Shown: positions 1 to 8,940 of the stretch, one piece after another
Layout: every line of letters begins with the position of its first letter
Position numbering within the stretch: position 1 is the first letter of the stretch
Assembly: GCF_004138485.1 (NCBI RefSeq)
Contig: NZ_RYEV01000012.1
Location: 62,001 to 126,000, forward strand
Direction of reading: 5' to 3'
From: Peristeroidobacter soli
GTDB lineage: Bacteria; Pseudomonadota; Gammaproteobacteria; Steroidobacterales; Steroidobacteraceae
DNA: 64,000 nt
Notes under the pieces: generated by a model
Told to the model about the DNA's origin: nothing
The model's input: the letters and a program-made list of their open reading frames with translations, nothing else
Database searches by the model: none
Made by a program: the position numbers and the translations under genes

Positions 1-3000
1 TGAAGGCTGCCGCTGTTGGCTTCTGCCTGGCATTGCTGTCGCTCGCGGCGCCGGCGCATGAAGACGAAATGATGTTCCCCATGCTCGCCCAGGGCATGGT
101 GTCCGAAGCGGGCGCCGCATCCAACCTGCTCCGGCCCAGGCAGCCAGCGGGTCAAACGCTGCCGCTGCAGTCGACGCGGCAAATCAAATTCGATACCGAC
201 GAAGGCACCTGGTTGTCCGTCGACGTGGCGCCGGTCGGCGATCGCATCGTGTTCGATTTGCTGGGTGACATTTACACCCTGGATGCGGGCGGCGGAAAAG
301 CCACCGCGATCACGCGCGGCATGGCGTTCGACACGCAGCCCACCTATTCACCCGACGGCGCGTGGATCGCGTTCGTGAGCGATCGCTCCGGCGCGGAGAA
401 TGTCTGGATCATGCGGCCGGATGGCTCCGACGCTCGCCAGGTCAGTCTGGGCGGCGACGATAGTGTGCTCGTGTCGCCGGCATGGAGCGCCGATGGCAAG
501 TCGATCTATGTGAGCCGTTTCCTGTGGAGTGCCGACAGCTATCAGCTCTGGCGCTACGATTTGGACGGCACCGAAACATTGATCGTGCCGATCAAGGCGC
601 CCGGCCAGCCGCGCGACAAAGGTCAAAGCTCGCTCGGCGCCGTCGCCTCGCCGGACGGCAAATACATTTACTTCGCTCGTCGCAACGGGACCTCGGACGA
701 TCACAAGGTCAGCGACTGGTCGCTGGTTCGTCGTGACATAGAGAATGGCACCGAAACCGTCCTCGTGCCGACAGCGGCCGGGCGGGGGCGAGCGACTGGC
801 GCATACTTCCGTCCCGCGCTGTCGCCAGACGGCAAGCTGCTGGCCTACGCCACGCGCTTCGAAGGCCAGACCGGTCTGCGACTGCGCAACCTGGCAACCA
901 ACGAAGATCGCTGGCTGGCGTTCCCGATCGAGCATGACCAGATTCATGCGCAGAGCTGGCAGGACCTCGTGCCGCGCTATGCATTCACCCGCGACGGCCG
1001 GGCGGTGATTCTCAGCCGCAACGGCAAGCTGGAGAAACAACCCATCGATGGCGGCGCGGGCACCGCCATTCCATTTACAGCAACCGTCGATGTCGAGCTG
1101 GGTCCGTTGACGCGCGTCGCCGTCAAACAAGAAACCGGGCCCGTGCGTGCGCGTCTGATACAAACACCGGAGCAATCGCCTGACGGCAAGCAGGTGGCGT
1201 TCTCGTCGCTCGGACAGGTCTACGTCATGCCGCTCACGCACGGCGCGAAACCGAAGCGGCTGACTTCGAGCGAGACGCCTGAGTTTCATCCCAGCTGGTC
1301 GCCGGATGGCAAGCACATCACCTTCATCACCTGGACCGCGAAACAGGCCGGCCAGGTGTGGATTGCCGACGCGAACGGCGGCACGCCGCGACCAGTCACA
1401 ACGGTTGCCGGCTATTACTCACATCCGGTCTTCACGCCCGACGGTAGTTCGGTGCTGGTCGTGCGATCGGAGAACGACGCGCGCTTACGCAGCTCGATGG
1501 AGTTCGGTCAGCACGTTCGGGACGCCGCACTGATCTCGTTGCCCGTCGTGGGCGGCGTCGAGAAGATCGTCGCGACCGGTACGTTCGGCGGCAAGCCACA
1601 TTTCGCGGCCGGCCCGAATCTGGTGTATGTGCGACAAGCCGCGGGCTTGAGCAGCATTGACCTCGTTAGCGGCGAGATCAAACCCGCGGTGAATGTGCAG
1701 GGGCCGAACTGGTACTTCGCCGAGAGTCTGGCTCAAGTCGATGACAGCCGATTGAGTCCCGACGGCAAGTGGGTGCTGGCCATCATTGCTCAGCAAGCTC
1801 ACGTCGTTGCCGCGCCGAGGCCGGAAGAGACGGTCGATTTGTTGAATCCCGGTCGCGAGCATCGACGCATCACCGACGTAGGCGCGGACTTCATCGAGTG
1901 GAGTCGTGATGGCAAGTCGGTCACCTGGGCAGTGGGCTCGACGTTCTATCGTCGCGCGTTCGCCGATATCAGGCTCAACGCCGCCAGCAGCCCGAGTTGG
2001 AATGCTGATGTTCCCAAGCGGGGCATTGATTCATTTCCCGCCGTCGTCGAGGTGCCGCGCGATGATCCTCGCGGCAGCCTGGTGCTACGGGGAGCTCGTG
2101 TGATCACGATGCGCGACTCGGAAGTGATCGAGAACGCGGATGTGTGGATCCGCGACGGACGCATCGCTGCTGTCGGTCCGAAGGGTTCGCTGAAGCTGCC
2201 GGCGAACATCGACATTCGCGATGTCACAGGCAAGACCATCGTGCCGGGCTTCATCGATGTGCACGATCACGTGGCCGACATCCGCCGCGATGTGATTGCG
2301 ATGGAGAGCTGGGGGTTGCGCGCGCGCCTGGCTTATGGAGTTACGATCTCGTTCGATCCTTCCACGCTCAGCATCGATATGTTCGCGTATCAGGATCTGG
2401 GCGATGCCGGGATTCTGGTGGGTTCGCGAGTGCCGAGCACGGGCACCGCGATGTTTTCATTCAACCGTCTGTCGTCGGTCGATGAGGCGCGTGCGCTGCT
2501 GACTCGCTATCGCGATCACTACCGCACGCGCAACGTGAAGCAATATCTCATCGGCAACCGACAGCAACGCCAATGGTTGATTCAGGCGGCGCAAGAGTTC
2601 GGCGTGATGCCGACGACCGAAGGCTCGCTGTCGCTGAAGCTGGATCTGACCCAGATCATGGATGGGTACTCCGGCAGCGAGCACGCCTTGCCGACGCCGC
2701 TTTATAACGACGTCATCCAGTTCGTGGCGCGCAGTGGCACCAGTTACGACGCCACGTTGCAAATCAAGAACGGCGGCCCCGGCGCGCAGGACAACTTCGT
2801 CATTCGCGACCGTCCCTTCACCGATGAGAAGTATCGTCGGTTCCGGCCGTACTACATCGCCGCTCAGCAGGCGTTGTCCCGCGAATGGACCGATCCGTCC
2901 ACCCTGCTTTATCCGCGCATCGGTGGCGACGTGGCCCGCATTCAGCGCGCCGGTGGTGTCGCGGCGATTGGCTCGCATGGTGAGATTCAAGGGCCCGGGT

Positions 3001-3365
3001 TTCATTGGGAGCTGGAGGCGCATGTCGAAGGCGGCATGACGCCGCTCGAAGCGTTGCGTGCCGGCACCCTCGGGGGCGCGCAGGCGATCGGTCGAGCCGC
3101 TGAGTTCGGCAGCCTCGAGCCGGGCAAGTTCGCGGACCTGGTCGTCCTCGACGCGGACCCGCGGCAGGATATCCGCCGCACTCGCGATATCGCGCTGGTC
3201 ATGAAGAACGGCCGGTTGTATGAGGCCGCCACCCTGGATGAACTGTGGCCTCGGCCCCGCCCGCTGGCAGCGCCCTGGTTCGCTACGGAGAACCCATCGT
3301 CCAGTGCTGGGCAGGAGGCCGAATGCCGTGGGTGCAGGGATGCGCAGGACCGGCCTGACAAGTAG
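1..3365 (+). CDS. Secreted TolB-propeller/amidohydrolase fusion protein (5' end cut by one base)
   Basis: The reading frame is open from the first base. Bases 1-2 read TG in frame, so the likely start codon is an NTG whose first base is just outside the window. This gives an N-terminus MKAAAVGFCLALLSLAAPAH, a textbook Sec signal peptide, and about 1121 residues in total. Residues about 60-670 carry repeated SPDGK/SWSPDGK motifs of TolB/PD40 beta-propeller blades. Residues about 690-1085 form an amidohydrolase domain with the metal-binding pair H755-D-H757 and the C-terminal signature EPGKFADLVVLDADP. The usual late Asp segment is replaced by GSHGE. The family is known as exported propeller-amidohydrolase fusions; the substrate cannot be read from sequence, but a peptide or cyclic amide is plausible. 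It ends 84 bases before glmU and is probably a separate unit. Confidence 0.88.
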   Translation, partial: KAAAVGFCLALLSLAAPAHEDEMMFPMLAQGMVSEAGAASNLLRPRQPAGQTLPLQSTRQIKFDTDEGTWLSVDVAPVGDRIVFDLLGDIYTLDAGGGKATAITRGMAFDTQPTYSPDGAWIAFVSDRSGAENVWIMRPDGSDARQVSLGGDDSVLVSPAWSADGKSIYVSRFLWSADSYQLWRYDLDGTETLIVPIKAPGQPRDKGQSSLGAVASPDGKYIYFARRNGTSDDHKVSDWSLVRRDIENGTETVLVPTAAGRGRATGAYFRPALSPDGKLLAYATRFEGQTGLRLRNLATNEDRWLAFPIEHDQIHAQSWQDLVPRYAFTRDGRAVILSRNGKLEKQPIDGGAGTAIPFTATVDVELGPLTRVAVKQETGPVRARLIQTPEQSPDGKQVAFSSLGQVYVMPLTHGAKPKRLTSSETPEFHPSWSPDGKHITFITWTAKQAGQVWIADANGGTPRPVTTVAGYYSHPVFTPDGSSVLVVRSENDARLRSSMEFGQHVRDAALISLPVVGGVEKIVATGTFGGKPHFAAGPNLVYVRQAAGLSSIDLVSGEIKPAVNVQGPNWYFAESLAQVDDSRLSPDGKWVLAIIAQQAHVVAAPRPEETVDLLNPGREHRRITDVGADFIEWSRDGKSVTWAVGSTFYRRAFADIRLNAASSPSWNADVPKRGIDSFPAVVEVPRDDPRGSLVLRGARVITMRDSEVIENADVWIRDGRIAAVGPKGSLKLPANIDIRDVTGKTIVPGFIDVHDHVADIRRDVIAMESWGLRARLAYGVTISFDPSTLSIDMFAYQDLGDAGILVGSRVPSTGTAMFSFNRLSSVDEARALLTRYRDHYRTRNVKQYLIGNRQQRQWLIQAAQEFGVMPTTEGSLSLKLDLTQIMDGYSGSEHALPTPLYNDVIQFVARSGTSYDATLQIKNGGPGAQDNFVIRDRPFTDEKYRRFRPYYIAAQQALSREWTDPSTLLYPRIGGDVARIQRAGGVAAIGSHGEIQGPGFHWELEAHVEGGMTPLEALRAGTLGGAQAIGRAAEFGSLEPGKFADLVVLDADPRQDIRRTRDIALVMKNGRLYEAATLDELWPRPRPLAAPWFATENPSSSAGQEAECRGCRDAQDRPDK

Positions 3366-3449
3366 AGAATCAGTCCCTGGCGGCCACGGGCGCAACTCCC
3401 GATAATGCGGCCTGATCCGGCCGCTTCGGCCTGCAACCAACCAGTCGCC

Positions 3450-4820
3450 ATGCCCTTGTCCATCGTCATCCTGGCCGCCGGCCAGGGCAAACGCATGAAA
3501 TCGGACCTGCCCAAGGTCCTGCAGCCTCTGGCCGCCCGCCCCATCCTGTCCCATGTATTGGACACTGCGAAACAGTTAAAGGCGGATGCCATTCACATCG
3601 TGTATGGCCATGGCGGCGAACAGGTGCAGAAGGCGCTGGCGGCCGAGCCCGTGAGCTGGGTCCTGCAGGCCGAGCAGCTCGGTACCGGTCATGCGGTCGC
3701 GCAGGCGATGCCGTCCATCCCGGACGATCACGACGTACTCATTCTGTATGGCGATGTGCCGCTGGTTCGTCAGCCGACCTTGCAAACATTGCTCGAGCAA
3801 TGCAGCGCCAAGGCCATGGGCGTGCTCACGGTCGTGCTCGCCGATCCGACCGGCTATGGCCGGGTGGTTCGTGATAACGCCGGCAACGTCGTGCGCATCG
3901 TCGAGCAGAAGGATGCGAACACCAAGGAGCGCGCCATCGGTGAGATCAACACCGGTCTGATGGCCGTGCCCGCGGCGTCGTTGCGCAAGTGGCTCGCCGA
4001 GCTGAAGAACGACAACTCGCAGGGCGAGTATTACCTCACCGACATCATCGTGATGGCCGTGCGCGCCGGCATGAAAGTCAATGCGGTGATCGCACCGACC
4101 GAAATGGAAGTCCTAGGTGTGAATGACAAAGTTCAGCTGGCGCAGCTCGAAGGCGCGCTGCGAGCCGAGCGGGCCCGTGAATTGATGATCAACGGCGTGA
4201 CGCTGGCCGATCCCGCGCGTATCGATATTCGCGGCAAAGTCACTGTCGGCCGCGATGTTTTCATCGACGTGAACGCGGTGTTGGTCGGCGACGTCCACCT
4301 CGGCGATCGCGTGCGCATCGGACCGAATTGTTATTTGAAGGACTGCCGTATCGACGCCGACACGGAGATTCATCCGAACTGCGTCGTCGATCGCGCCGTG
4401 GTCGGGCCGCGTAACATCATCGGGCCGTTCGCCCGCCTGCGACCGGAGAGCGTCCTGCACGGCGACGTGCACATCGGCAACTTCGTCGAAGTGAAAAAGA
4501 GCGAGATCGGTCAGGGCAGCAAGGCCAATCACCTGACCTACCTGGGCGACGCCAGCGTCGGTAGCAATGTCAACGTCGGCGCCGGCACGGTAACCGTCAA
4601 TTATGACGGCGTGAATAAACACCGCACCGAAATCGGCGACGGCGCCTTCGTCGGCTCCGGCTCCATGCTGATCGCCCCGATCAAGATCGGTCCGAACGCC
4701 AATACCGGCGCCGGTTCGACCCTCAGCAAGGACGCCCCGGAAGGCAAGCTGACCCTGGCCCGCGCTCGACAGGTGACCATCGACGGCTGGAAACGCCCCC
4801 AGAAAAAGCCCAAGGAATAG
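3450..4820 (+). CDS. glmU: Bifunctional UDP-N-acetylglucosamine pyrophosphorylase / glucosamine-1-phosphate N-acetyltransferase
   Basis: GlmU acetylates glucosamine-1-phosphate and then uridylates it, making UDP-GlcNAc for peptidoglycan and LPS in the cytoplasm. The N-terminal nucleotidyltransferase motif LAAGQGKRMKSDLPKVLQ starts at residue 7. The C-terminal half is a left-handed beta-helix of hexapeptide repeats ending in an acetyltransferase region with NVGAGTVTVNYDG. The chosen ATG gives 456 residues, matching the usual length; an in-frame ATG 45 bases upstream would add a non-homologous tail. It is followed 141 bases later by glmS, the enzyme that supplies the pathway, so the two genes form a UDP-GlcNAc pair. 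Confidence 0.97.
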   Translation: MPLSIVILAAGQGKRMKSDLPKVLQPLAARPILSHVLDTAKQLKADAIHIVYGHGGEQVQKALAAEPVSWVLQAEQLGTGHAVAQAMPSIPDDHDVLILYGDVPLVRQPTLQTLLEQCSAKAMGVLTVVLADPTGYGRVVRDNAGNVVRIVEQKDANTKERAIGEINTGLMAVPAASLRKWLAELKNDNSQGEYYLTDIIVMAVRAGMKVNAVIAPTEMEVLGVNDKVQLAQLEGALRAERARELMINGVTLADPARIDIRGKVTVGRDVFIDVNAVLVGDVHLGDRVRIGPNCYLKDCRIDADTEIHPNCVVDRAVVGPRNIIGPFARLRPESVLHGDVHIGNFVEVKKSEIGQGSKANHLTYLGDASVGSNVNVGAGTVTVNYDGVNKHRTEIGDGAFVGSGSMLIAPIKIGPNANTGAGSTLSKDAPEGKLTLARARQVTIDGWKRPQKKPKE

Positions 4821-4961
4821 GGGTGAGGGGCGTCGGCCAGCGGCCTTAAGGTCGCTTCCCGCCCGAGTGCCGACCTGTGAGACTTTCCGCAGCCCCAGGG
4901 AACCCCGGTCGGCTACACTCTCTTTTTATAAACCTGCGGCTAAAACGGACCCCTATCTCCC

Positions 4962-6797
4962 ATGTGCGGTATCGTCGGCGCGATTGCGGATCGCAACATC
5001 GTTCCCATCCTGATCGAAGGCCTGCGGCGTCTGGAATATCGCGGCTATGACTCGGCCGGTCTGGCCATTCTGAACGGTACCGGCCACCTGCGCCGACTGC
5101 GCACTGTCGGCAAAGTCCGCAAGCTGCAGGATGCCCTCGCCGAGACTCCGGTCGAAGGCCACCTGGGCATCGCGCATACCCGTTGGGCTACCCATGGCGT
5201 GCCGTCCGAGCGTAACGCCCACCCCCATATCTCGCGGGATGGCATCGCCATCGTTCACAACGGCATCATCGAAAACCACGAAGAGCTGCGTGAGGAGCTG
5301 ACCAAGCTCGGCTATCAGTTCACCTCCGAGACCGACACCGAAGTGATCGCGCATCGCATTCACTTCCACAAGCAGAAGCTCGGCGACATTTTCCGCGCCG
5401 TGCGCGCCACGGTCGCCGAGTTGGAAGGCGCGTATGCGCTCGCCGTCGTTTCCGAAGATGCGCCCGACAGCATGATCCTCGCTCGCGCGGGTTGTCCGGT
5501 CGTGATTGGCGTCGGTAACAACGAACATTTCGTCGCCTCCGACGTCGCCGCGCTGTTGCCGGTGACGCGCAATTTCATCTTCCTCAACGAAGGCGACGTG
5601 GCCGAGATCCGCCGCACCAGCGTGCGCATTCTCGATCACGAAGGAAACAACGCCCTGCGCGAAGTTCACGAAAGCCAGTTGTCCGCCGATGCGGCCGAGA
5701 AGGGCGAGTTCGCGCATTACATGCTCAAGGAAATTCATGAGCAGCCGCGCGCCATCGCGCAGACGCTGGAAGAACGCGTCGCCGGCGGCAAGCTGCTCGA
5801 AGCCGCGTTCGGACCGCTCGCGACCGAAGTGTTCCGTCGTTGCGAAGCCGTGCAGATCGTCGCGTGCGGTACCAGCTATCACGCTGGCGCCGTGGCCAAG
5901 TACTACATCGAGCAGATCGCGCGTCTGCCGTGCTGGGTCGAGATCGCGAGCGAATATCGCTATCGCAATCCGGTCGTGCCCAAGAACACGTTGTTTGTTT
6001 CCATTTCGCAGTCGGGCGAGACCGCCGACACGCTGGCCGCGCTGCGCATGGCCAAGCAGTCGGGCTATCTCTCGACCTTGTCGATTTGTAACGTCCCGGA
6101 AAGCTCGCTGGTTCGCGAGTCCGAGCTGGTGCTGCTGACTCGCGCCGGCCCGGAAATCGGTGTCGCTTCGACCAAGGCATTCACGACGCAGCTGTGCGCG
6201 CTCGGCATGCTGGTCATTGCGCTCGCCAAGTTCCACGGCACCGATCCGGAGCGCGAGCGCGGCCTCGTGCAGCGTCTGATCGAAATCCCGAGCCTGATCG
6301 AGAAGACCCTGCATCTCGACGAGACCATCAAGAAGCTCGCCGAACGCTTCGCCGACAAGCATCACGCGTTGTTCCTCGGTCGCGGTCAGATGCACCCGAT
6401 CGCGATGGAAGGCGCGCTGAAGCTCAAAGAGATTTCATACATTCACGCCGAAGCCTATCCCGCCGGCGAGTTGAAGCATGGCCCGCTCGCGCTGGTCGAC
6501 GCCGACATGCCGGTGATCGCCGTCGCTCCGAACAACGACCTGCTGGAGAAGTTGAAATCCAACCTGCAGGAAGTGCGGGCGCGTGGCGGTGAGTTGTATG
6601 TATTCGCCGACCCGGACTCGGGCTTCCAGCCGTCCGAAGGCGTCACTGTCATCACCATGCCCAAACACGTCAGCCACTTCCAGGCTTCCGCTGTTTATAC
6701 CGTGCCGCTGCAACTGCTGGCGTATCACTGCGCCATCCTGAAGGGCACGGATGTGGATCAGCCGCGGAATCTGGCGAAGTCAGTGACGGTGGAATAA
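4962..6797 (+). CDS. glmS: Glutamine--fructose-6-phosphate aminotransferase (isomerizing)
   Basis: GlmS makes glucosamine-6-phosphate from fructose-6-phosphate and glutamine, the first step of hexosamine synthesis. After the initiator Met comes the nucleophile Cys2 in [12 protein letters not shown], followed by the glutaminase signature YRGYDSAG. Two SIS sugar-isomerase domains follow (about 290-430 and 460-600), with the sugar-phosphate loops CGTSYHAG and SQSGETADT and the C-terminal LAKSVTVE. The 611-residue length is normal. The 141-base gap after glmU could hold its own promoter. I saw no recognisable glmS ribozyme, as expected for a Gram-negative gene. Confidence 0.97.
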   Translation: MCGIVGAIADRNIVPILIEGLRRLEYRGYDSAGLAILNGTGHLRRLRTVGKVRKLQDALAETPVEGHLGIAHTRWATHGVPSERNAHPHISRDGIAIVHNGIIENHEELREELTKLGYQFTSETDTEVIAHRIHFHKQKLGDIFRAVRATVAELEGAYALAVVSEDAPDSMILARAGCPVVIGVGNNEHFVASDVAALLPVTRNFIFLNEGDVAEIRRTSVRILDHEGNNALREVHESQLSADAAEKGEFAHYMLKEIHEQPRAIAQTLEERVAGGKLLEAAFGPLATEVFRRCEAVQIVACGTSYHAGAVAKYYIEQIARLPCWVEIASEYRYRNPVVPKNTLFVSISQSGETADTLAALRMAKQSGYLSTLSICNVPESSLVRESELVLLTRAGPEIGVASTKAFTTQLCALGMLVIALAKFHGTDPERERGLVQRLIEIPSLIEKTLHLDETIKKLAERFADKHHALFLGRGQMHPIAMEGALKLKEISYIHAEAYPAGELKHGPLALVDADMPVIAVAPNNDLLEKLKSNLQEVRARGGELYVFADPDSGFQPSEGVTVITMPKHVSHFQASAVYTVPLQLLAYHCAILKGTDVDQPRNLAKSVTVE

Positions 6798-6853
6798 TCA
6801 CCCGTAGTCGGTGTCCTGCGTGGCCGGCGGCGCCGTCCGACGGCCACTCGGAT

Positions 6854-6875
6854 GGCGGCCGATTGTATGGCCGCC
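6854..6875 (+). terminator. GC-rich hairpin downstream of glmS
   Basis: A perfect 7-bp stem GGCGGCC / GGCCGCC encloses an 8-base loop, 57 bases after the glmS stop. There is no U-tract, so it may be a 3' stabilising structure rather than an intrinsic terminator. Confidence 0.3.
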
Positions 6876-6921
6876 GGTCTCGTGCCACTGTGGCTCAACC
6901 CCAGGCTGCGGAGATACCGTC

Positions 6922-7185
6922 ATGAGCCGCCCTTCCAAAATCGCCCTGCTGATGTTGTTGTCCGTCGCGTCGACCGCGTTCGCCATGGACCAGACACCAC
7001 AACCCCCGCCGAGCTCGACCGATCCGAGCAGCGCGTCGACTCCGCATCAGCAGCAGTCGATGCACGAGCAGATGATGAAGGACTGCATGAAGAAAGAGCA
7101 TCAGAAGGACTCATCCAGGTCCAAGGATCAGCTCAAGAAATATTGCCAGGAGCAGATGAAGATGCAGGAGCAGCCGAACGGCTGA
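6922..7185 (+). CDS. Small secreted Met/Gln/His-rich protein of unknown function
   Basis: An 87-residue protein starts at an ATG 8 bases after a GGAG ribosome-binding site; longer in-frame starts upstream read through poor sequence. Residues 1-21 are a clear Sec signal peptide ending in STAFA. The mature part begins with a Pro/Ser-rich linker and continues with a highly charged segment containing two Cys (DCMKKEH and KYCQEQ), many Met and Gln, and likely amphipathic helix. No family was recognised. The spacing of DC and C recalls small periplasmic helical proteins, and Met/His/Cys richness would permit metal binding, but that is inference only. It is monocistronic and convergent with hipA. 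Confidence 0.6.
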   Translation: MSRPSKIALLMLLSVASTAFAMDQTPQPPPSSTDPSSASTPHQQQSMHEQMMKDCMKKEHQKDSSRSKDQLKKYCQEQMKMQEQPNG

Positions 7186-7227
7186 CTTGGCACCAATGGC
7201 GACGTCCGGAGCTGAGCGATCCGGGCG

Positions 7228-8553
7228 TCAGGTGCCCGGTGTGCTCAATCGCAAGCTGGCACTTCGCAACCCCTCCAGAATGCTCGCGGCAACGGCATCT
7301 GGAAATTTCTTGGGAATCAGGGCTGCGACCGTGTCGATGACCCGCGGGGTCGAATCGACCAACTCGTCGATCACTGTCTGGAAAACGGCCGACATGCCGG
7401 TCTTGCGAGCGGTTTCCAGCCAGTGTCGATACACAATCGAATCCCAAAGGTAGTGCCGATTCTTACCGTCCACGGCCATCGCCATTTTCACTTTCTTCGG
7501 CGAGAGCTTGCCGGTGGAGGTTCCCGGCACGGGATACGCCGACAGAATGTCGTATCTCGGGGTGAGACGATAGGCGCCGGCGGGTTCCAGGAAGATACTG
7601 AAGTTTTTCGCATGGCCATCGATAGCGCACAGCATCCAGAACAGCAGCTGCGTCTTGAAGAAGTCCTTGCGGTCGTTCTGTGCATTCGATGAGCCCAGCA
7701 ACAGATCCATGATGACTCGTATGCCCGGTCCGCCATCGACTTCGTATTTCTGATCGCTGGGCAAACCGGTCGCCTGGCACATGTCCTCCTGCGGCAGGCG
7801 GATGATCCATGAACGATCCGAGGAGAAGCGGCGGTCGAAGCGCTCCACGACGAGAGCTCGATATTCGTCAAACGTCTCTATCCAGCAGTTCGAGACGGGC
7901 ACGCCGTAGGCTTTCAGAATCTGTGCGCACAGCCATTCGTTTTCGACAGAGGTCGTCAGGTCGATACCGCCGCCGCCGGTTCCAAGGGGGAGTTTGAGAA
8001 TGTGTGTCGTAGGTGTCGTGCCCTTGGCACGCATCCATTGCCCTTTGAGTCGCAGCAGCGCTGTTTTCTCCTGAGCGCCGGCCAGTGAGATTCTGAAATC
8101 ATCGTCCTCGGCGTGGCTGCCCGGTGGGGCACGCAGCATCATCGAGAGTTGCTGCGAGACTTGAGTCGGAGATAGCGGCTCCGCAGTAATGGTCCGAACA
8201 TCGGGAGGAGCGCTGTCTTCTGGCAACAGCTGAATTGCGCCCACGCAATCGCGGCCGATTTCCATCAACAGATCGAAAGCACCGGTGGTGGCGGTCTCGA
8301 AGCGCCGTTGCAGTCGCTGACGAATACGTTGATTGTCGGGAAGCAGGTTGTCGAAGAAGGCGGCGACCCGAGGTCCTTTGAACGGCTCGGGCTGCAGCAC
8401 CATCGATAGCGACAGAGGACGAGCATCCGCAGTGGCGAGCCATTCCTCCGCATACACGAATTCATCCGGGCGGCCAGGACGAGAGGTCCATGTTCCTACG
8501 CGCTCTCCATTCATCCAGACGCCAAGGTCGCGGCGTGATGAGGGGCGCGGCAC
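7228..8553 (-). CDS. hipA: HipA-type serine/threonine kinase toxin
   Basis: HipA kinases phosphorylate a translation factor (glutamyl-tRNA synthetase in E. coli) and induce growth arrest; the partner HipB neutralises them. The 441-residue protein has the N-terminal couple_hipA region (about 8-115) and the kinase core. Key positions are seen: ISLAGAQEKTALL at 155-167 with Ser156 matching the autophosphorylated Ser of the E. coli protein, the catalytic D312/N317 in AIDGHAKNFS, and the metal-binding D335 in RYDIL. It starts 3 bases after the hipB stop, so the two are translated from one message. All catalytic residues are present and the toxin should be active. Its substrate is not known. Confidence 0.92.
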   Translation of the reverse strand: MPRPSSRRDLGVWMNGERVGTWTSRPGRPDEFVYAEEWLATADARPLSLSMVLQPEPFKGPRVAAFFDNLLPDNQRIRQRLQRRFETATTGAFDLLMEIGRDCVGAIQLLPEDSAPPDVRTITAEPLSPTQVSQQLSMMLRAPPGSHAEDDDFRISLAGAQEKTALLRLKGQWMRAKGTTPTTHILKLPLGTGGGGIDLTTSVENEWLCAQILKAYGVPVSNCWIETFDEYRALVVERFDRRFSSDRSWIIRLPQEDMCQATGLPSDQKYEVDGGPGIRVIMDLLLGSSNAQNDRKDFFKTQLLFWMLCAIDGHAKNFSIFLEPAGAYRLTPRYDILSAYPVPGTSTGKLSPKKVKMAMAVDGKNRHYLWDSIVYRHWLETARKTGMSAVFQTVIDELVDSTPRVIDTVAALIPKKFPDAVAASILEGLRSASLRLSTPGT

Positions 8554-8556
8554 GAG

Positions 8557-8817
8557 TTACCACTCCCTCGAGCTTTGATCGCGCGCGGGCACGTCTCCGT
8601 GGTTGTTGTCACGGATCACCAGCTCGAGGCCCAGCGCTGAAAGCATCTTATAAAGAGTCTCCACGCTGGTTTTCGCGCCAATGTTCTCTAAAGATGAGAC
8701 GGTTTTTTGCTTCACGCCGACGCTAGATGCCGCTTCTGTTTGCGACAGCCCCCGTCGAATGCGGGCGCTTTTGAGGGCGGCGCCGAGCTGGGCCGGAGTT
8801 CTCGCGACAACGTCCAT
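8557..8817 (-). CDS. hipB: HipB-type helix-turn-helix antitoxin and autorepressor
   Basis: An 86-residue Xre/HTH_3 protein. The helix-turn-helix reads LKSARIRRGLSQTEAASSVG then VKQKTVSSLENI, at about residues 14-45, followed by a region typical of HipB (LYKMLSALGLELVI). A GAGGAG ribosome-binding site lies about 8 bases before the ATG. HipB proteins bind HipA and repress their own promoter. Here the upstream 100 bases hold three regularly spaced operator-like copies, matching that model. The acidic, likely flexible C-terminus is typical of a protease-sensitive antitoxin tail. Confidence 0.9.
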   Translation of the reverse strand: MDVVARTPAQLGAALKSARIRRGLSQTEAASSVGVKQKTVSSLENIGAKTSVETLYKMLSALGLELVIRDNNHGDVPARDQSSREW

Positions 8818-8848
8818 CTAAGGGCTCCTCTAAGGTATAGCTGCAATT

Positions 8849-8919
8849 TATACCCTATGGGATATATATGCAATTATACCCCGTGAGGGATAACTTGGAA
8901 ATATACCCTATAAGGGTGC
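8849..8919 (-). promoter_or_regulatory. hipBA promoter with three operator-like repeats
   Basis: Three copies of a TATACCC-(N3-5)-GGG(A/T)... element begin at 8849 (TATACCCTATGGGATATA), 8875 and 8902, spaced 26-27 bases. Read on the minus strand, a perfect -10 TATAAT (8873-8878) sits 16 bases from TTCCAA (8895-8900) as a weak -35, with the middle copy in the spacer. E. coli HipB recognises TATCC-N8-GGATA, which these copies resemble. Repression by HipB is inferred. Confidence 0.65.
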
Positions 8920-8940
8920 GAGTGATGCCTAGCACTTCGG

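Noticed and set aside
4821..4961. TATAAA and TACACT before glmS as a promoter
   Set aside because: No -35 element at a fitting distance could be found, so no promoter is claimed.
4953..6395. 480-residue minus-strand frame opposite glmS
   Set aside because: Antisense shadow of an essential, fully conserved gene.
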